DNA of 64,000 nucleotides from Blasia pusilla. Taxonomy: Eukaryota; Marchantiophyta; Marchantiopsida; Blasiales. Shown in pieces: positions 35,331 to 45,958 of the stretch. The notes beneath the pieces are model-generated. The model saw only the letters and a program-made list of their open reading frames with translations. It made no database searches and had not been told where the DNA came from. Location of the stretch: NCBI GenBank assembly GCA_050084515.1, contig CM114272.1:48918001-48982000 (forward strand). The letters are read 5' to 3'. The stretch's first letter is position 1; every line of letters begins with the position of its first letter. The position numbers and the translations under genes were made by a program.

Positions 35331-36665
35331 ATTCTCGACCTCGTGAGTAATCCCTCAATCACTCATCCCAAACATGCGGCACTCGATCTACACTCTCCCT
35401 CCCCGAGACGTGTAACTGCAGCAACAAGCGGCGTGGTGCGGCAAATCGACCAGGCTATCATCTCATCGACAACCTACCCTCAACTCCGGACATCCCACAC
35501 AGGTCTATGTCCCCTAAACCACATACATAATTGATGCTCTCAGCATCCACACAACCCAATATCCCCAAATAAACTACCCAAATCCCAGAATCCCTCACGT
35601 GTGCAGGGTAAAGGATCAGAATGGGTAACCTGAACATATGTCGATGTCGCTCCTCAGCAACTGCAAATCTCAACCCCAACTCGGTTGTGAAGACAAACTC
35701 CTCAAACTAGCAAAACACAATATGCTCCACAATGACGGTGTGGCTCCGTGATCGAGACGGTGCGATGAGGCCACAAGGGGCACGACGCGGCAATCAGCGG
35801 CACGTTGCGGCTATGAGCGTCACGGCACGGTACTCGATCGTCGTCAAGCGGCTACCAATCACAACATAGCAGCATGAAATCAAAACTCAAACACCATAAT
35901 CGGAGGTCATCTGCCATCACTGGTTGATGACGAAACTGCGATGACGGTAGCGTCCAAAATAAAGTACATGGTGGCAACGCAAGTCAGAGAATTGACGAAC
36001 GTCGTGGAAGACCCTTCACTCCGTAATGGCGGAAATGGCAACCAAAGGGTGGACAACGGACGGTGGACCGTTTACGGTGACTATGAAGGTGACGGCCGCT
36101 GCCGGCGTGGCGGCTGGTTTAGGGTTTGAACAATTTAACCCTAAAAATTGCCTAGCAATGGTAGTTTTGCAAGATTGACCATAACTTTTTGAAAACACTT
36201 CCAAATTGCGCATTATTTATTGCACAACGTGCACAGCTTTACGATCTACAAAAATGTCAAAAAATTTAGAATCAAACATTCCAGTAAAAAATGACAGGGA
36301 CTGTTGTAAAGCCCAATGTCTCTTTCTCCTACACAAAATTTGGCAGCGCTTCCACGCTGATTTCTCCCAACGAAAATGTAAAATCTGTAAAAGTACAAAT
36401 CAGCAAGCTTCATGGTGCTCCCAAGAGCACCGGCATGGGGTAACCCGCCCCCATACTCAATCCTTATAAAAAATTGGGCAATGCTTCCGCGCGCCACTCT
36501 TCGACACGAAAAATTGGCAAATGCAAAGAACAATCAAAGCAGCCCTTGCTCCGGTGAGCACTCCCATGAGCCGTTGAATGAGGAACACGGTCCCCAATCT
36601 GCAAAAACAGCGAGTGACTAGTGAACTCCCCCATGAAGCTCTCTCACTCTCTCATTCTCTCTTTG
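35331..36665 (-). other. Element C untranslated leader
   Basis: Homologous to the leaders at 6089-7606 and 50598-52150. It holds two GGAAGC-G/AT-box motifs (near 36345 and 36478, plus-strand GGCAGCGCTTCC and GGGCAATGCTTCC). The minisatellite part is shortened compared with element E. Confidence 0.65.
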
Positions 36666-37177
36666 TAAAGTAAGATCCAATCTCTCTCTACACCATCTCA
36701 CACCATAGCTCTCAAAGGTGTGCACTCTCTTTCATGTCAAACCAAACCCACTCTCCTAATGAGAGGCTTGGGTTACACTCACAAGGCAAGGGACCATAGC
36801 TCCGCCGCCTCATGCCAAGAGGTTCAACAAAGAGGGAATGAGCTCTCAAGCTCTCTCTCCTTGAGGTATACCCCTCCCCTCTCCCAAGCTCTCTCCATGG
36901 TAACCTATTCTCCCAAATCACCTCCTTGGCTCTTGACCTGATGTAGGAGGTCAAGGGCCACTTACCAAAAATAGAAACTTGATCATATACTCAAAATGGT
37001 ACTTACCTAAAATAGGAAGTTCCTCAATATGGCTCCAAATGAGCCGAAAGGAAGGGGAAACCTGCTCTCTCGGGTTTCCGGGGCCTAGCAGGTCATCCTC
37101 AATCTACTGAGCGTGTCCTCCACTACTCACGAAGGCGCTCTACTAGATCTCACCGGTCTATCCTAAAAGACATGACA
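36666..37177 (-). repeat. Element C 5' terminal block A1
   Basis: 512-bp block. On the minus strand it begins TGTCATGTC at the CGTA duplication and ends ATCTTACTTTA, followed by the leader, with no block B between. Confidence 0.9.
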
Positions 37178-37181
37178 CGTA

Positions 37182-37375
37182 TCACTAGCGAAATCAATCC
37201 GTATTCCGGGTCCAACCAAAGCACCCAACTCCTTCATGCTAAAGGCAAAAAAACTCTTATAAGCACGTAGGAACTGTGTCAAGCGTCGTTTCTCACCTCC
37301 CGTAAGCTTGGGCCCAAGTAATGGCTCCCAAGTGTCCTCCATTGGCACACTAGAGGGAGAGGACGACGCCATTGG
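37182..37375 (-). pseudogene. Element D/B reverse transcriptase (N-terminal part)
   Basis: Reads MEDTWEPLLGPKLTGGEKRRLTQF ... FAFSMKELGALVGPGIRIDFASDT in part, matching the segment just upstream of the RT fingers in A, C and E. It continues at 17420 after excision of element C. Confidence 0.85.
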
Positions 37376-37659
37376 CTGCTATGCAATCCCCTCACTAGGT
37401 GGTACACCCTTAGCTACACCATCATCTAAGCAAATAACTCCTCTACCAGCATGAGCAACCAACTCCACATGCCCAACCATTACATCCCATTTTCTTCAAG
37501 GATGTAAAATACTACTCTCCTTGCCCCCAACCGATGCCTCTACCCTCCCGATAGCCATCGAGCTCATCACAAGGGGTGAAAGACCCACAAACATAGTCGG
37601 AAGCCGACGTTGCTCGGCCATACCAAGACTCAAAATCCAAGTCAAATAATTGTGGTCCA

Positions 37660-37965
37660 TGGCCTAATCCAACACATGACGTCGTGAAGCCTTAGAAATG
37701 GAAGCAACCACTATTACACCAGTAGCAAATCCCATCGCACGCTCTCTCTCATCAGCGTTAGGCTCCACCAACTGTCGCACATGAGAATCCCATACAAGCC
37801 CTAGACCACCTTTCCTATAGGCATGTGACGAGGGAAAACTCAAAAATGTGGGTAGTGCCATCCTAGGCTGCCCCACACGGTTCACCACTGCCAGCCAAAC
37901 CAGTGCTAATCCCACCAAAGAGATCTAACACACAAATGCCCTTTGGTGGATATCGCCATACAATG
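37660..37965 (-). pseudogene. Element D/B DNA methyltransferase with catalytic core deleted
   Basis: Motif I VLDLFGGISTGLA (37897-37935 region) is followed within a few residues by AVVNRVGQPRMALPTFLSF, which in E lies after motif VIII, and then by NADERERAMGF (motif IX/X-like). Motifs II, IV (catalytic Cys), VI and VIII, roughly 0.6 kb in E, are absent. The copy cannot methylate DNA. Frame changes near the junction. Confidence 0.82.
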
Positions 37966-38291
37966 GGTGTAGTATCCAAAGGGGATAACCCAACTAGACG
38001 AGAAGTAGGAATCCGCCGTTGAGCCTCCTCTTCCTCGTGAGGTATAACAACTTCACAACAAGCCTCCTGCACTAGGCAATTAGCCTCCTCCCGTAGTGCA
38101 CCGCCTGAACTCCAAAGTGGCAGATCCAACGATGAGGATACCACTGCTGCAAAACTAGGGACTTTCTCTACCTCCTCATGCATAGGAGAATCCATAGCAG
38201 AAAGATTACCCTCCAAAAAGTCTCATGGACAAGTGACTACTCCACTAAAACCAGCCACAGATGCTAATACCATTGGGGAAGACCCTCCTGG

Positions 38292-39071
38292 TCAAGCCCC
38301 ATAAATAAATCTCATAGGAACCTGGCTCATACGTCCATCCCCGGACTGCCAACCAGGTCTATAAGATGCTGTCTCAGTCCAATAGTCCATCTGAAAACCC
38401 ATCGGGTACAATACTACTCCTCCAACTAGTACATCATACGACTCGGCTGATGTGACCACTGTAGGTACTCCCAACTTGGACCTATCAGTCGCATGATGTG
38501 GTCTCAACTGTACAGACAACTTCTCCCGTGTCATGAAATGAGACCTATCATTGGCTCTTCCAAGTGATGTCTAAATCTGGAATGGGCAAGGCTCAAGCTC
38601 TGACCTCTGAAGACCCAGACCAATACATGCCGCCTTTCCCAACATCAAAGGTTGGGCGCCAGAGTCTAACAAGACTCTATCTGGTCTATACACCTGTCCT
38701 GTAGGACTCACCAATCGGAATATCCCACTCCCGTTGTCCAACATACATACACCTGATGTAAGCCTCTCACGATCAATGGCTGGCCGGGCTGGTAATGCAT
38801 CCATCTTCGCCGCTGCTGCCTGCCAAGTAGCAGTGGTACTCAATGCTATACCTGACATAGAGGGTTGCTCCACCGCAACACCCTCATCCACCTCAGCACA
38901 TGTACACAACGTGGCTGCTAGCTGAAATACATGAGCTAATTCAACTCCTAAGGCCATCAACTCAATGGCTGAAAATAATGGGGATCCCAACACTGAAGTT
39001 GCCATCCGCAATACTGCATTAGATGCTGCATCCGTCTCTACTACACGCAATGTAGATGCCTCAGTCCCCAT
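38292..39071 (-). pseudogene. Element D/B protease
   Basis: Open frame 38571-39071 contains the canonical retropepsin motif LLDSGAQPLMLGKAACIGLGL near 38620-38690, with the catalytic Asp-Ser-Gly intact, unlike A, C and E. It continues after a stop into VLVGGVVLYPMGFQMDYWTETASY (38292-38534). It lies directly after gag and before the linker to the methyltransferase remnant (37966-38216). Confidence 0.78.
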
Positions 39072-40779
39072 TGTAGGCTCAATAGGCTATGTAGGGACCA
39101 TGGATGGAGTCCTAAGCACCTCAGACAACAAGAATGACTGGGGGAGCCTAGCCTGCCTCCCAACCTCACCCCTTTGTCCAACTCCACAGTAGCACCACGT
39201 GGCTCTGACGCTCGAGTGGCTCCTCTCGTAACTGCAGCTGATGCCTCAAACTGTGCTGCACTTGCCATATAAGAGAGATCATCCCCTCCATAAGAGGTGG
39301 AAGCCCCTGCTCCCAAACCTGCTCTATGTTGGATACCAGCCATAGTAGCCAACCTCTGCTCCAACTGCTCAATCTTGGCAGCCATAGTTGACTCTATCGT
39401 AGTGCTAGGGGCAGCCATCGTAGGCTCTCCAACCGCTGGTCCACCTCTACCACCTCCACCACCTCGGCCTCTCGGAGCTACTCTACCATGGCCACGGCCT
39501 GATCTCAACTCTGGATGAAGATCAAAGCAACGCTCTTGAGGATGACTTGGTCTCCCACAATGATCACACTGAGTTGGGGTTGACTGAGGTCCATCCTCCA
39601 AAGTCCGTCCCCCATCCTCTTGGGGACAAAACCTCCTAACATGATCACCTCCACATGTCCAACATGATTGTCCTTGCTGCGGGGCAGCAAATGAAGGCAA
39701 TGGTCTCTGTGCAAGTGTCCCTCTAGGACCTAAATGAGGTCGTGTGTATCCCCCACGACTCCCACTACTACTACCACCACCAATACTATGAGATTGTGAG
39801 GTGGACTGTTGAACATGAGAAGTAGTAGCTGTATCCCTACTGAATGCGGATGTCACCACCCTCTCCTCCACCATGTTAAGCTCAATCTTCTCACATAAAG
39901 CAAACACATGGGCCAATATGGGTGAATCATCACTCATAAGAGTAGCATCACGTACCCTATGGCGCAACTCTATGTCCAAGATCCCATACCAAAAGTGGAC
40001 TGCCTGAGCCTCAGTCACACCCAGGGTAACTGAAATCAAACGTTGTATACGAGTGTATGCCTCACAAAGACTCTCACTAGTCTTTCGCTCAAATTCGTGA
40101 AGACTCCTCAACTTCTCTATCTTCACCCCATGATAGTTCTTCTTCAACCTCTTGAAGAACTCTACAATCGGGCTAAACGATGGTGGGGCACTAGTATCCC
40201 CACTGATACCTCCATGGGTACCTCCACTGGTATCCCCAATCCGGCTTGTATTCACACCACTCAACGTCGGGCTGGTGACACAATAAGAGCACTACTACCA
40301 ATACCACCATGGATGATAGACACATAGCCTGGAGACCTATGTTGTCTCCACGCCTCAATCTCAGCAGCATGGTCCCTCCTAAAATCATGGTAATCATCCA
40401 TGGGTGGTCCCTCCAAGTGCTGAAATAACCCCTTCCAAGCCAAGAAGGGTGTAAACAACGTGGCTTTCCGCAACATCTGCATATCACACCACGTATCAAA
40501 CTCCTGAATGAAGTCCTCCAACTCAATGGCGCTCCCTGCACCCGAGTATCGTTGTGGGCCCTTCATGGCCCCATACATCCCATCCATGTCCCAAATCAAT
40601 GGAGCTGCAACACTCGATAACAACGTAGAAGACTCGGTGTTTGGAACACCCTCGTCCTCCTCTTCATCAACCGTCGGAAGTGGAAAAGGTAGCCGATACC
40701 TCAATCCACTCAGTGTAAAACCACCACTGTCCGCACCACGGTCCCCAACCAGACCACCAGACAGCTCCGTGATGACCAA
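39041..40779 (-). pseudogene. Element D/B gag (nearly intact)
   Basis: Two long frames joined by one frameshift near 40262. The N-terminal part (40261-40779) carries an acidic patch and IELEDFIQEFDTWCD, FLAWKGLFQHLEGPPMDDYHDF. The second part (39041-40264, 407 aa) carries the capsid-like Gag domain (VEFFKRLKKNYHGVKIEKL, SLHEFERKTSESL), two CCHC knuckles CWTCGGDHVRRFC and CDHCGRPSHPQERC, an Arg/Gly-rich nucleic-acid-binding stretch (GRGHGRVAPRGRGGGGG) and a short coiled-coil-like segment (AAKIEQLEQRLATM). This is the best guide to the family Gag. Confidence 0.85.
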
Positions 40780-42361
40780 CGCCGATGCCGCACCACCACC
40801 AAATCACCACCACTGAGTAACCAAGTGACATCGATGTCGTTGTACTATTCTAGCCCTACTAGCTATGGGTGTGGGCATCACCACAAGAAGCCTCCCACGG
40901 TCTATTGGTCATCACTCTAATCTCACCGTGAGAGAAAAAATGTAGTATGATTGGTCATCACTCCATCCTCGCTACCGGTAGCACACAAGAGTAAAACTAC
41001 TATGGAAATCAACGTCAGCCCTAACGATGGGTGCGCAAGCAAGAAGCAATGATGGAGGGGATCCAAACACATGAAGTCCAACGACAATTCTCCAATCGCA
41101 AATAGACATACAAAATGGAAATCAAGGTAACACAATCCACCAAACGTGGCGCCCCCTGAATCCATAGAACCAACCACACAATTCTAACGCAATAGCTAAT
41201 CCGCCGATGGTCGATGACGTGCTAGTCGCACTCGCAGCACCTGAAAATGTCACTTGCATGGAGAAGCCACACCGTACTATGTGCTAGAGTTCCATCAACC
41301 GAAAACCCAAGATGCATAAAAGCGCCTAACACATCTCCAAATAACACCAAATGAGCTACACCAATGTGTACAATGGCATAGTTAAGTACTTAGTAGTTAA
41401 GCGTCTTCTAGGCAGAATAGCCCAAAGATGGGTGACTAGTTATGCAACACTCAACTCAAAAATCCTGCAAAAATTGCCTCACGCTCAAGCAAGCAAGCTT
41501 GCTTGTTTGCTCCTTGCTCCTTACTCCGCCTCTCACGCCCACTCGTCCCGAGTTACCTCGAGTTGCCTCAAAGCCTCGAAATGCTTGAGACATGCCCTGT
41601 TCGCCACGCTTTGCTATGGAGAGAGGCCCAACCAAGGCACCCCAATGGGATAAGCGTCTCCAACAACAGACGAGTCACCAACCAACCAGCCCCTCCGATT
41701 TGCTGTCCATCATAGCGAGACCTTGAGCTAGTCCACAAAATTTTGACCAGCAATTACTCCACAAATCCTCAACCAAAATTGAATCTATTTCAACCAGAAT
41801 TAAATTGGCCACCATAGCTATCTCTCCACAAAAAATCAGCTACAACCGAGCTATGTACTTTGAGCTAAAAATCAGACAAACTTGCTGTCCATACACATTA
41901 GAATCACAAATCCGACAGCGCTTCCGCCCACATTCATGCACACAGAAATCTGCAAAACTCTTTCACCACAGTAGCAATCCGCTCCACACACTCAAGAAGA
42001 TAGCTTCACATGATCAACATGAGATCACAATAGAGGTAGCAACAAGAACCTCTCACCCGATCTGGATGAACTTCAACAGAGCTTCCGCACTCCAAGCTCT
42101 CCACATCAGAAAACCGTCCAACACGAACTAGAATCTTCAATTTTTGATAACTTCCAACTCCCTCAATGAAATCCGGCGATCTAAAGTGCGTTGGAAAGCT
42201 CTCAACAAGGCGCTTCTTTTCCAAGCAACCACGCACCAGATCCACACCTCCAACATAGGCCACAAGCCATGAACATCCACGGCTGAGCACACAATCAGCC
42301 CTAACAAGATCCTACTGATCCACGATCGAAGCTACCATCGATCTACTCTAGTTCTTTGAGG
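40780..42361 (-). other. Element D/B untranslated leader
   Basis: 1.6 kb between A1 and gag with little similarity to the other leaders, apart from a GCGGAAGCGCTGTCGG box (plus-strand CCGACAGCGCTTCCGC, near 41911). No gene and no tRNA-Met primer-binding site seen. Confidence 0.6.
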
Positions 42362-42587
42362 GAAATCCGTGAAAGACCTATTGTCATAAAACACATGAAG
42401 AATCATATACAATTGAGCCAAACCCACTCCACGACGGGAGAATCCAGGTCGAAGCTTGCGGGAATCATCATAGCCAAGAGCTCTATTCACTACCAAGGCT
42501 AACTCCCAACGCAATAGGCTCAACTCAAAGAACTAACTGTTCTTTGAGCACACCAAACTCTACGACATAATCCGTATGGTCATGACA
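42362..42587 (-). repeat. Element D/B 5' terminal block A1
   Basis: 226-bp block. On the minus strand it begins TGTCATGACC. It matches both ends of A2 (14756-15127) but lacks about 147 internal bp. Confidence 0.85.
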
Positions 42588-42976
42588 CCTTCCTAACATT
42601 GATGGTATAGTAGATCCGAGCTGAGCAGTAGTTCCTACAGGCTTGGGTTGTATGTTGTGTGTTTCTGCTCGTGGTGCGGTCACAATGCTAGTTTGTGATG
42701 GATGTTTGAGAGGTTGGCATATGGCATGTCTGATGCCACCTCTCACTAGGGTTCCTCGGGGATGATGGATGTGTCCCACACGTACATAGAGGAAATACTA
42801 GGTAGGTTTCAATTTTGACTTTTTTTGTGACATGGATGACAAGAAGGCGACTAACGACGGGGCCACATGAGCACCCGGCCTTTCCGCTCTTAGCATCCTA
42901 GAGATGTATGTCGTGGTAGGTAGGGATAGATGGCTATCTGGAATTAGAGGGACCTAACCACCACCTAGAGGGACGA
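42588..42976 (+). pseudogene. Element A integrase end and PHD finger
   Basis: Resumes the element A reading interrupted at 14653 (CCTTCCTAACATTGATGG, identical in E). It encodes the PHD finger in broken frames: LVCDGCLRGWHMACL-like ligands near 42690-42735 and VPRG then a stop, W-M-C-P near 42757-42775. The stop codon after the last expected ligand ends Pol near 42790. A short conserved 3' non-coding stretch (CTAACGACGGGGCCACATGAGC, then GGGACCTAACCACC) leads to B1. Confidence 0.72.
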
Positions 42977-43320
<344 letters not shown>

Positions 43321-43322
43321 GC

Positions 43323-43838
43323 TGTCACGATTGTTAGGATAGATCGGTGGGATCTAGCAAAGCGTGTATACGAGTAGTGGTGGACAGGCCCAAGAGGTGG
43401 AGGATGATCTGTTGAGGCCCCGGGAAGCCTGAGAGAGCAAGTTTTCCCTTCGTTTCGGCTCATTTGGAGTAATATAGAGAAACTTACTATTTCGGGTAAG
43501 TTTCCATATTTGGGTAGTTGACTTTCCACTTTGGGAAGTAGCCCTTGACCCGCTACAACAGGTCAAGAGCCAAGGAGGTGACGTGCGAGCATAGGTTACC
43601 GTTGAGAGGGCTTGGGATAGGGAAGGGGGTATACCTCCAAGAGAGAGAGAGAACTTGAGAGCTCATTGTCTCTTTGTTGAACCTCTTGACATAAGGCGGT
43701 GGAGCTATGGTCCCTTGCCTTGTGAGTGTAACCCAAGCCTCTCATTAGGAGAGTGGGTTTGGTTTGACATGTGAGAGAGTGCACACCTTTGAGAGCTATG
43801 GTGTGAGATGGTGTAGAGAAAGATTGGATCTTACTTTA
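43323..43838 (+). repeat. Element A block A2
   Basis: 516-bp match to A1 (5576-6088), followed directly by B2. Confidence 0.9.
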
Positions 43839-43973
43839 TTGGAGATATTTTGGTACATCTCGCCTCTGTGTAGGGATGCCATGAGTTATACAATTAGCAT
43901 GGGATCTTGTGTGTTTGTGTGTGTGTTCGATGACAGCGATGTATGTTGTGTAGCGATGTGTATGCGCACGACA
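43839..43973 (+). repeat. Element A terminal block B2
   Basis: 135 bp, starts TTGGAGATATTTTGG and ends GCGCACGACA next to the ATCT duplication. Confidence 0.9.
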
Positions 43974-43977
43974 ATCT

Positions 43978-44751
43978 AGTCTAACGGCCAACGTTGGTGA
44001 GTGACGCTGACCCATGTGATACGACCCTAGTTGCAATTGAGGTCGGTGCGATCGTAGTATAACAACTAGGAGAACATATAGTGTTATTTCCTTCTCGCCG
44101 ATAGTAACAAAGTCACATAGACTTCCCCCTTGTGTTGTAAGGGCGCGAATTCTATTCGAGTCCGTGAATCCCATCCATCAACCAAGATCCGGAACCCTCG
44201 GCTCGGGTCTTGACAACCTCGGGCGCATGGGACCGGGTCTTAAGAATATGTCCCCATGGAGCAATTCCATGGTCACGGGGTCCTTCGGATGTACCATCTA
44301 CAATTATGATTTCATAGACCCTAGGTGGGTCTTTCGTGCCTGTGCGTCCTAAAAGTTACGGCGTAGAAGTATCAAGAGATAGAAATAGACGGACTACATG
44401 AGGTCATTTTTTTAAACCCTCTCTCATCCACTCTCTCTACCCATATCGGCGGATACGGGTAGAGAGGGTGGATGAAATTATAGGACAGTCGGGCCTAAGA
44501 CCAATGGGACGTTCGGCGGCGGACTCCGTGGGACAGGATCTAAGGTCCGGGTCCCATGGGCCTCCGTAAAGGTCGTGGCAACCTCATTTCCGCGACCAAC
44601 TTGTATTTCCGTAGGACAAACCAAGAAAGTACACAAGATTTTATCAAAACCCGTTAGACGTCGGGCAATTCCTGCACCCAAAAAAATTGGGCGCAGCAAA
44701 AGTGGCGACCCCTAAAGACCGCGACGTCCCGCCCATGGGACTCGGTTTTAA
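43978..44751. other. Intergenic, no gene recognised
   Basis: No convincing reading frame. A short inverted repeat of the hexamer-rich word CTCTCTACCC/GGGTAGAGAG lies near 44430-44470. Confidence 0.4.
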
Positions 44752-44942
44752 GGGCCCGATTCCATACGCGCAGGAAATCGGCGACGATACTGCCACCAAA
44801 AGTTCCGCGCCCACAACTTTTGGTGGCAGAATTCATTTTTTCGTGGTACCCGTGGATGTTTTCGTGATGAACGGCTGGATAAAATTTTTGGACTCAAGAA
44901 TGGGTTCCGGCGACGTACGCGCGTGCCCATGGAATCGGGCCC
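44752..44942. mobile_element. Tourist/PIF-Harbinger-like MITE
   Basis: 191-bp element with terminal inverted repeats GGGCCCGATTCCAT / ATGGAATCGGGCCC (14 bp, perfect) flanked by TAA on both sides (44749-44751 and 44943-44945), the 3-bp TWA target duplication typical of PIF/Harbinger. It contains a second perfect 14-bp inverted repeat (44791-44804 with 44815-44828, TGCCACCAAAAGTT). No coding capacity. Confidence 0.78.
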
Positions 44943-44945
44943 TAA

Positions 44946-45958
44946 GTGAGTAAGGGCGCATCCCGCTGGTAGGCTCCCTTCCGGACGCAACTGCCTCTTC
45001 TAATCTTGAAACAGCTTTTACTTACCCGTAGCAGGATCCACAAAGCCGTATCAGGTTCAGCGCTAAGCACTCCTGGATGGATCATTGGTACTACCTGTGA
45101 ACAGCTTTTCCTATAGTACGTCTGTTGGGAGGCCTAGTTTGTCTAAGCACCCCACTCTCATTTCGGTGTGCTTCCAGTGTCGGTTAATAGAATGTCTCGC
45201 TAAAATGTGAGAGACCCCAGGGCCGGAATTTGAGGAATCGGCACCGGATTTCACATCAATCGAAGTTATGTGGACCTCGTCCTTCCCAAAACGTGAGATG
45301 TGTGGGAGAAGACTGACGCTGGAGTCTCTTCGCTGCTATGAGTCGAGGTTACTATTGCGAACGCTCAGGAGAGGAGATGCCAAGATCCTGTGAACGTTTC
45401 GAGATGAGAAGGTTTGAGTGAGTGATCGGAGCGGAAAATGAGGTTTCTCCGAGAATGCGAACATGGTTGCCTTCGACACTTGCGAAGAGATGAGAAAGCC
45501 CCGTTGAAGACGATCTGAGAGATTGAGACGATTAAAATTCCAAGTAAAATGAGAAGGTCCGGTTGAAGACGAGGGCGGAGATTGATAGCATTATAGTTCT
45601 ATTGAAACAACAAGTTCCAGTCTCTTGATCGCAACGACGTTCGAGGGCGAGGGATGGGGTACGTAAGTAGTTTTCGAGTACGGCCTTGCTTTAGCTCGTC
45701 TAGTCTCAGAGTCTCTACCATTCTGCAACCATGGATTCCTCTCATTGATGGCTAATTACCGAGCCAAGGGAAGAACCGTACTGCGGGCCTTTTGAGGGTG
45801 AAATCAATAGTGTAAACGATGGGAGGCTGATGATGTACCAAACGTCGGGGAGAATCGTAATGCGGACCCCTTGAGGGTGAGATCATCCTCGGAAATGATG
45901 AGAGACATGTGTGGGTAGATCACATAGCCACTAGGGGAAGAGTTCGCGCAGCCCAATA
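44946..45958. other. Upstream region of the PHD gene with two small tandem duplications
   Basis: No gene recognised. 45488-45602 holds two imperfect copies of a roughly 60-bp unit (ATGAGAA..CC-GTTGAAGACGA). 45765-45910 holds two imperfect copies of a roughly 75-bp unit (GGAGAATCGTAATGCGGACC against GAAGAACCGTACTGCGGGCC, each followed by TTGAGGGTGA). The promoter and any 5' exon of the next gene could lie here, but I cannot identify them. Confidence 0.5.

Larger units (their letters stand above)
17421..37177 (-). mobile_element. Element C: DNMT-PHD retrotransposon, split by Copia plus chromovirus
   Basis: Inserted in the RT of element D/B with 4-bp duplication CGTA (17417-17420 and 37178-37181). 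Removing it and one CGTA restores the D/B reading SDTPIFRR. Own DNA is 17421-21763 plus 32054-37177, about 9.5 kb. Minus-strand order: A1 (36666-37177), leader, gag, protease, methyltransferase, RT-RNase H, integrase remnants, PHD, B1, A2, B2. The integrase catalytic core and methyltransferase motif I are deleted. The methyltransferase is interrupted by the foreign insert at 21764-32053. Being innermost, C is the youngest DNMT-PHD element of the stack. Confidence 0.92.
14654..42587 (-). mobile_element. Element D/B: diverged sister DNMT-PHD element, split by element C
   Basis: Inserted in the integrase of element A with a 4-bp duplication CCTT (14650-14653 and 42588-42591). Termini on the minus strand are TGTCATGACC (left) and GCACGACA (right). 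Own DNA is 14654-17420 plus 37182-42587, about 8.2 kb. It has the same A1-coding-B1-A2-B2 layout, but blocks A and B share little sequence with those of A, C and E, so it is a separate subfamily. Internal deletions removed the methyltransferase core and the RT thumb/RNase H. Its Gag is the best preserved in the window. Element C inserted in its RT (TSD CGTA). Confidence 0.9.
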
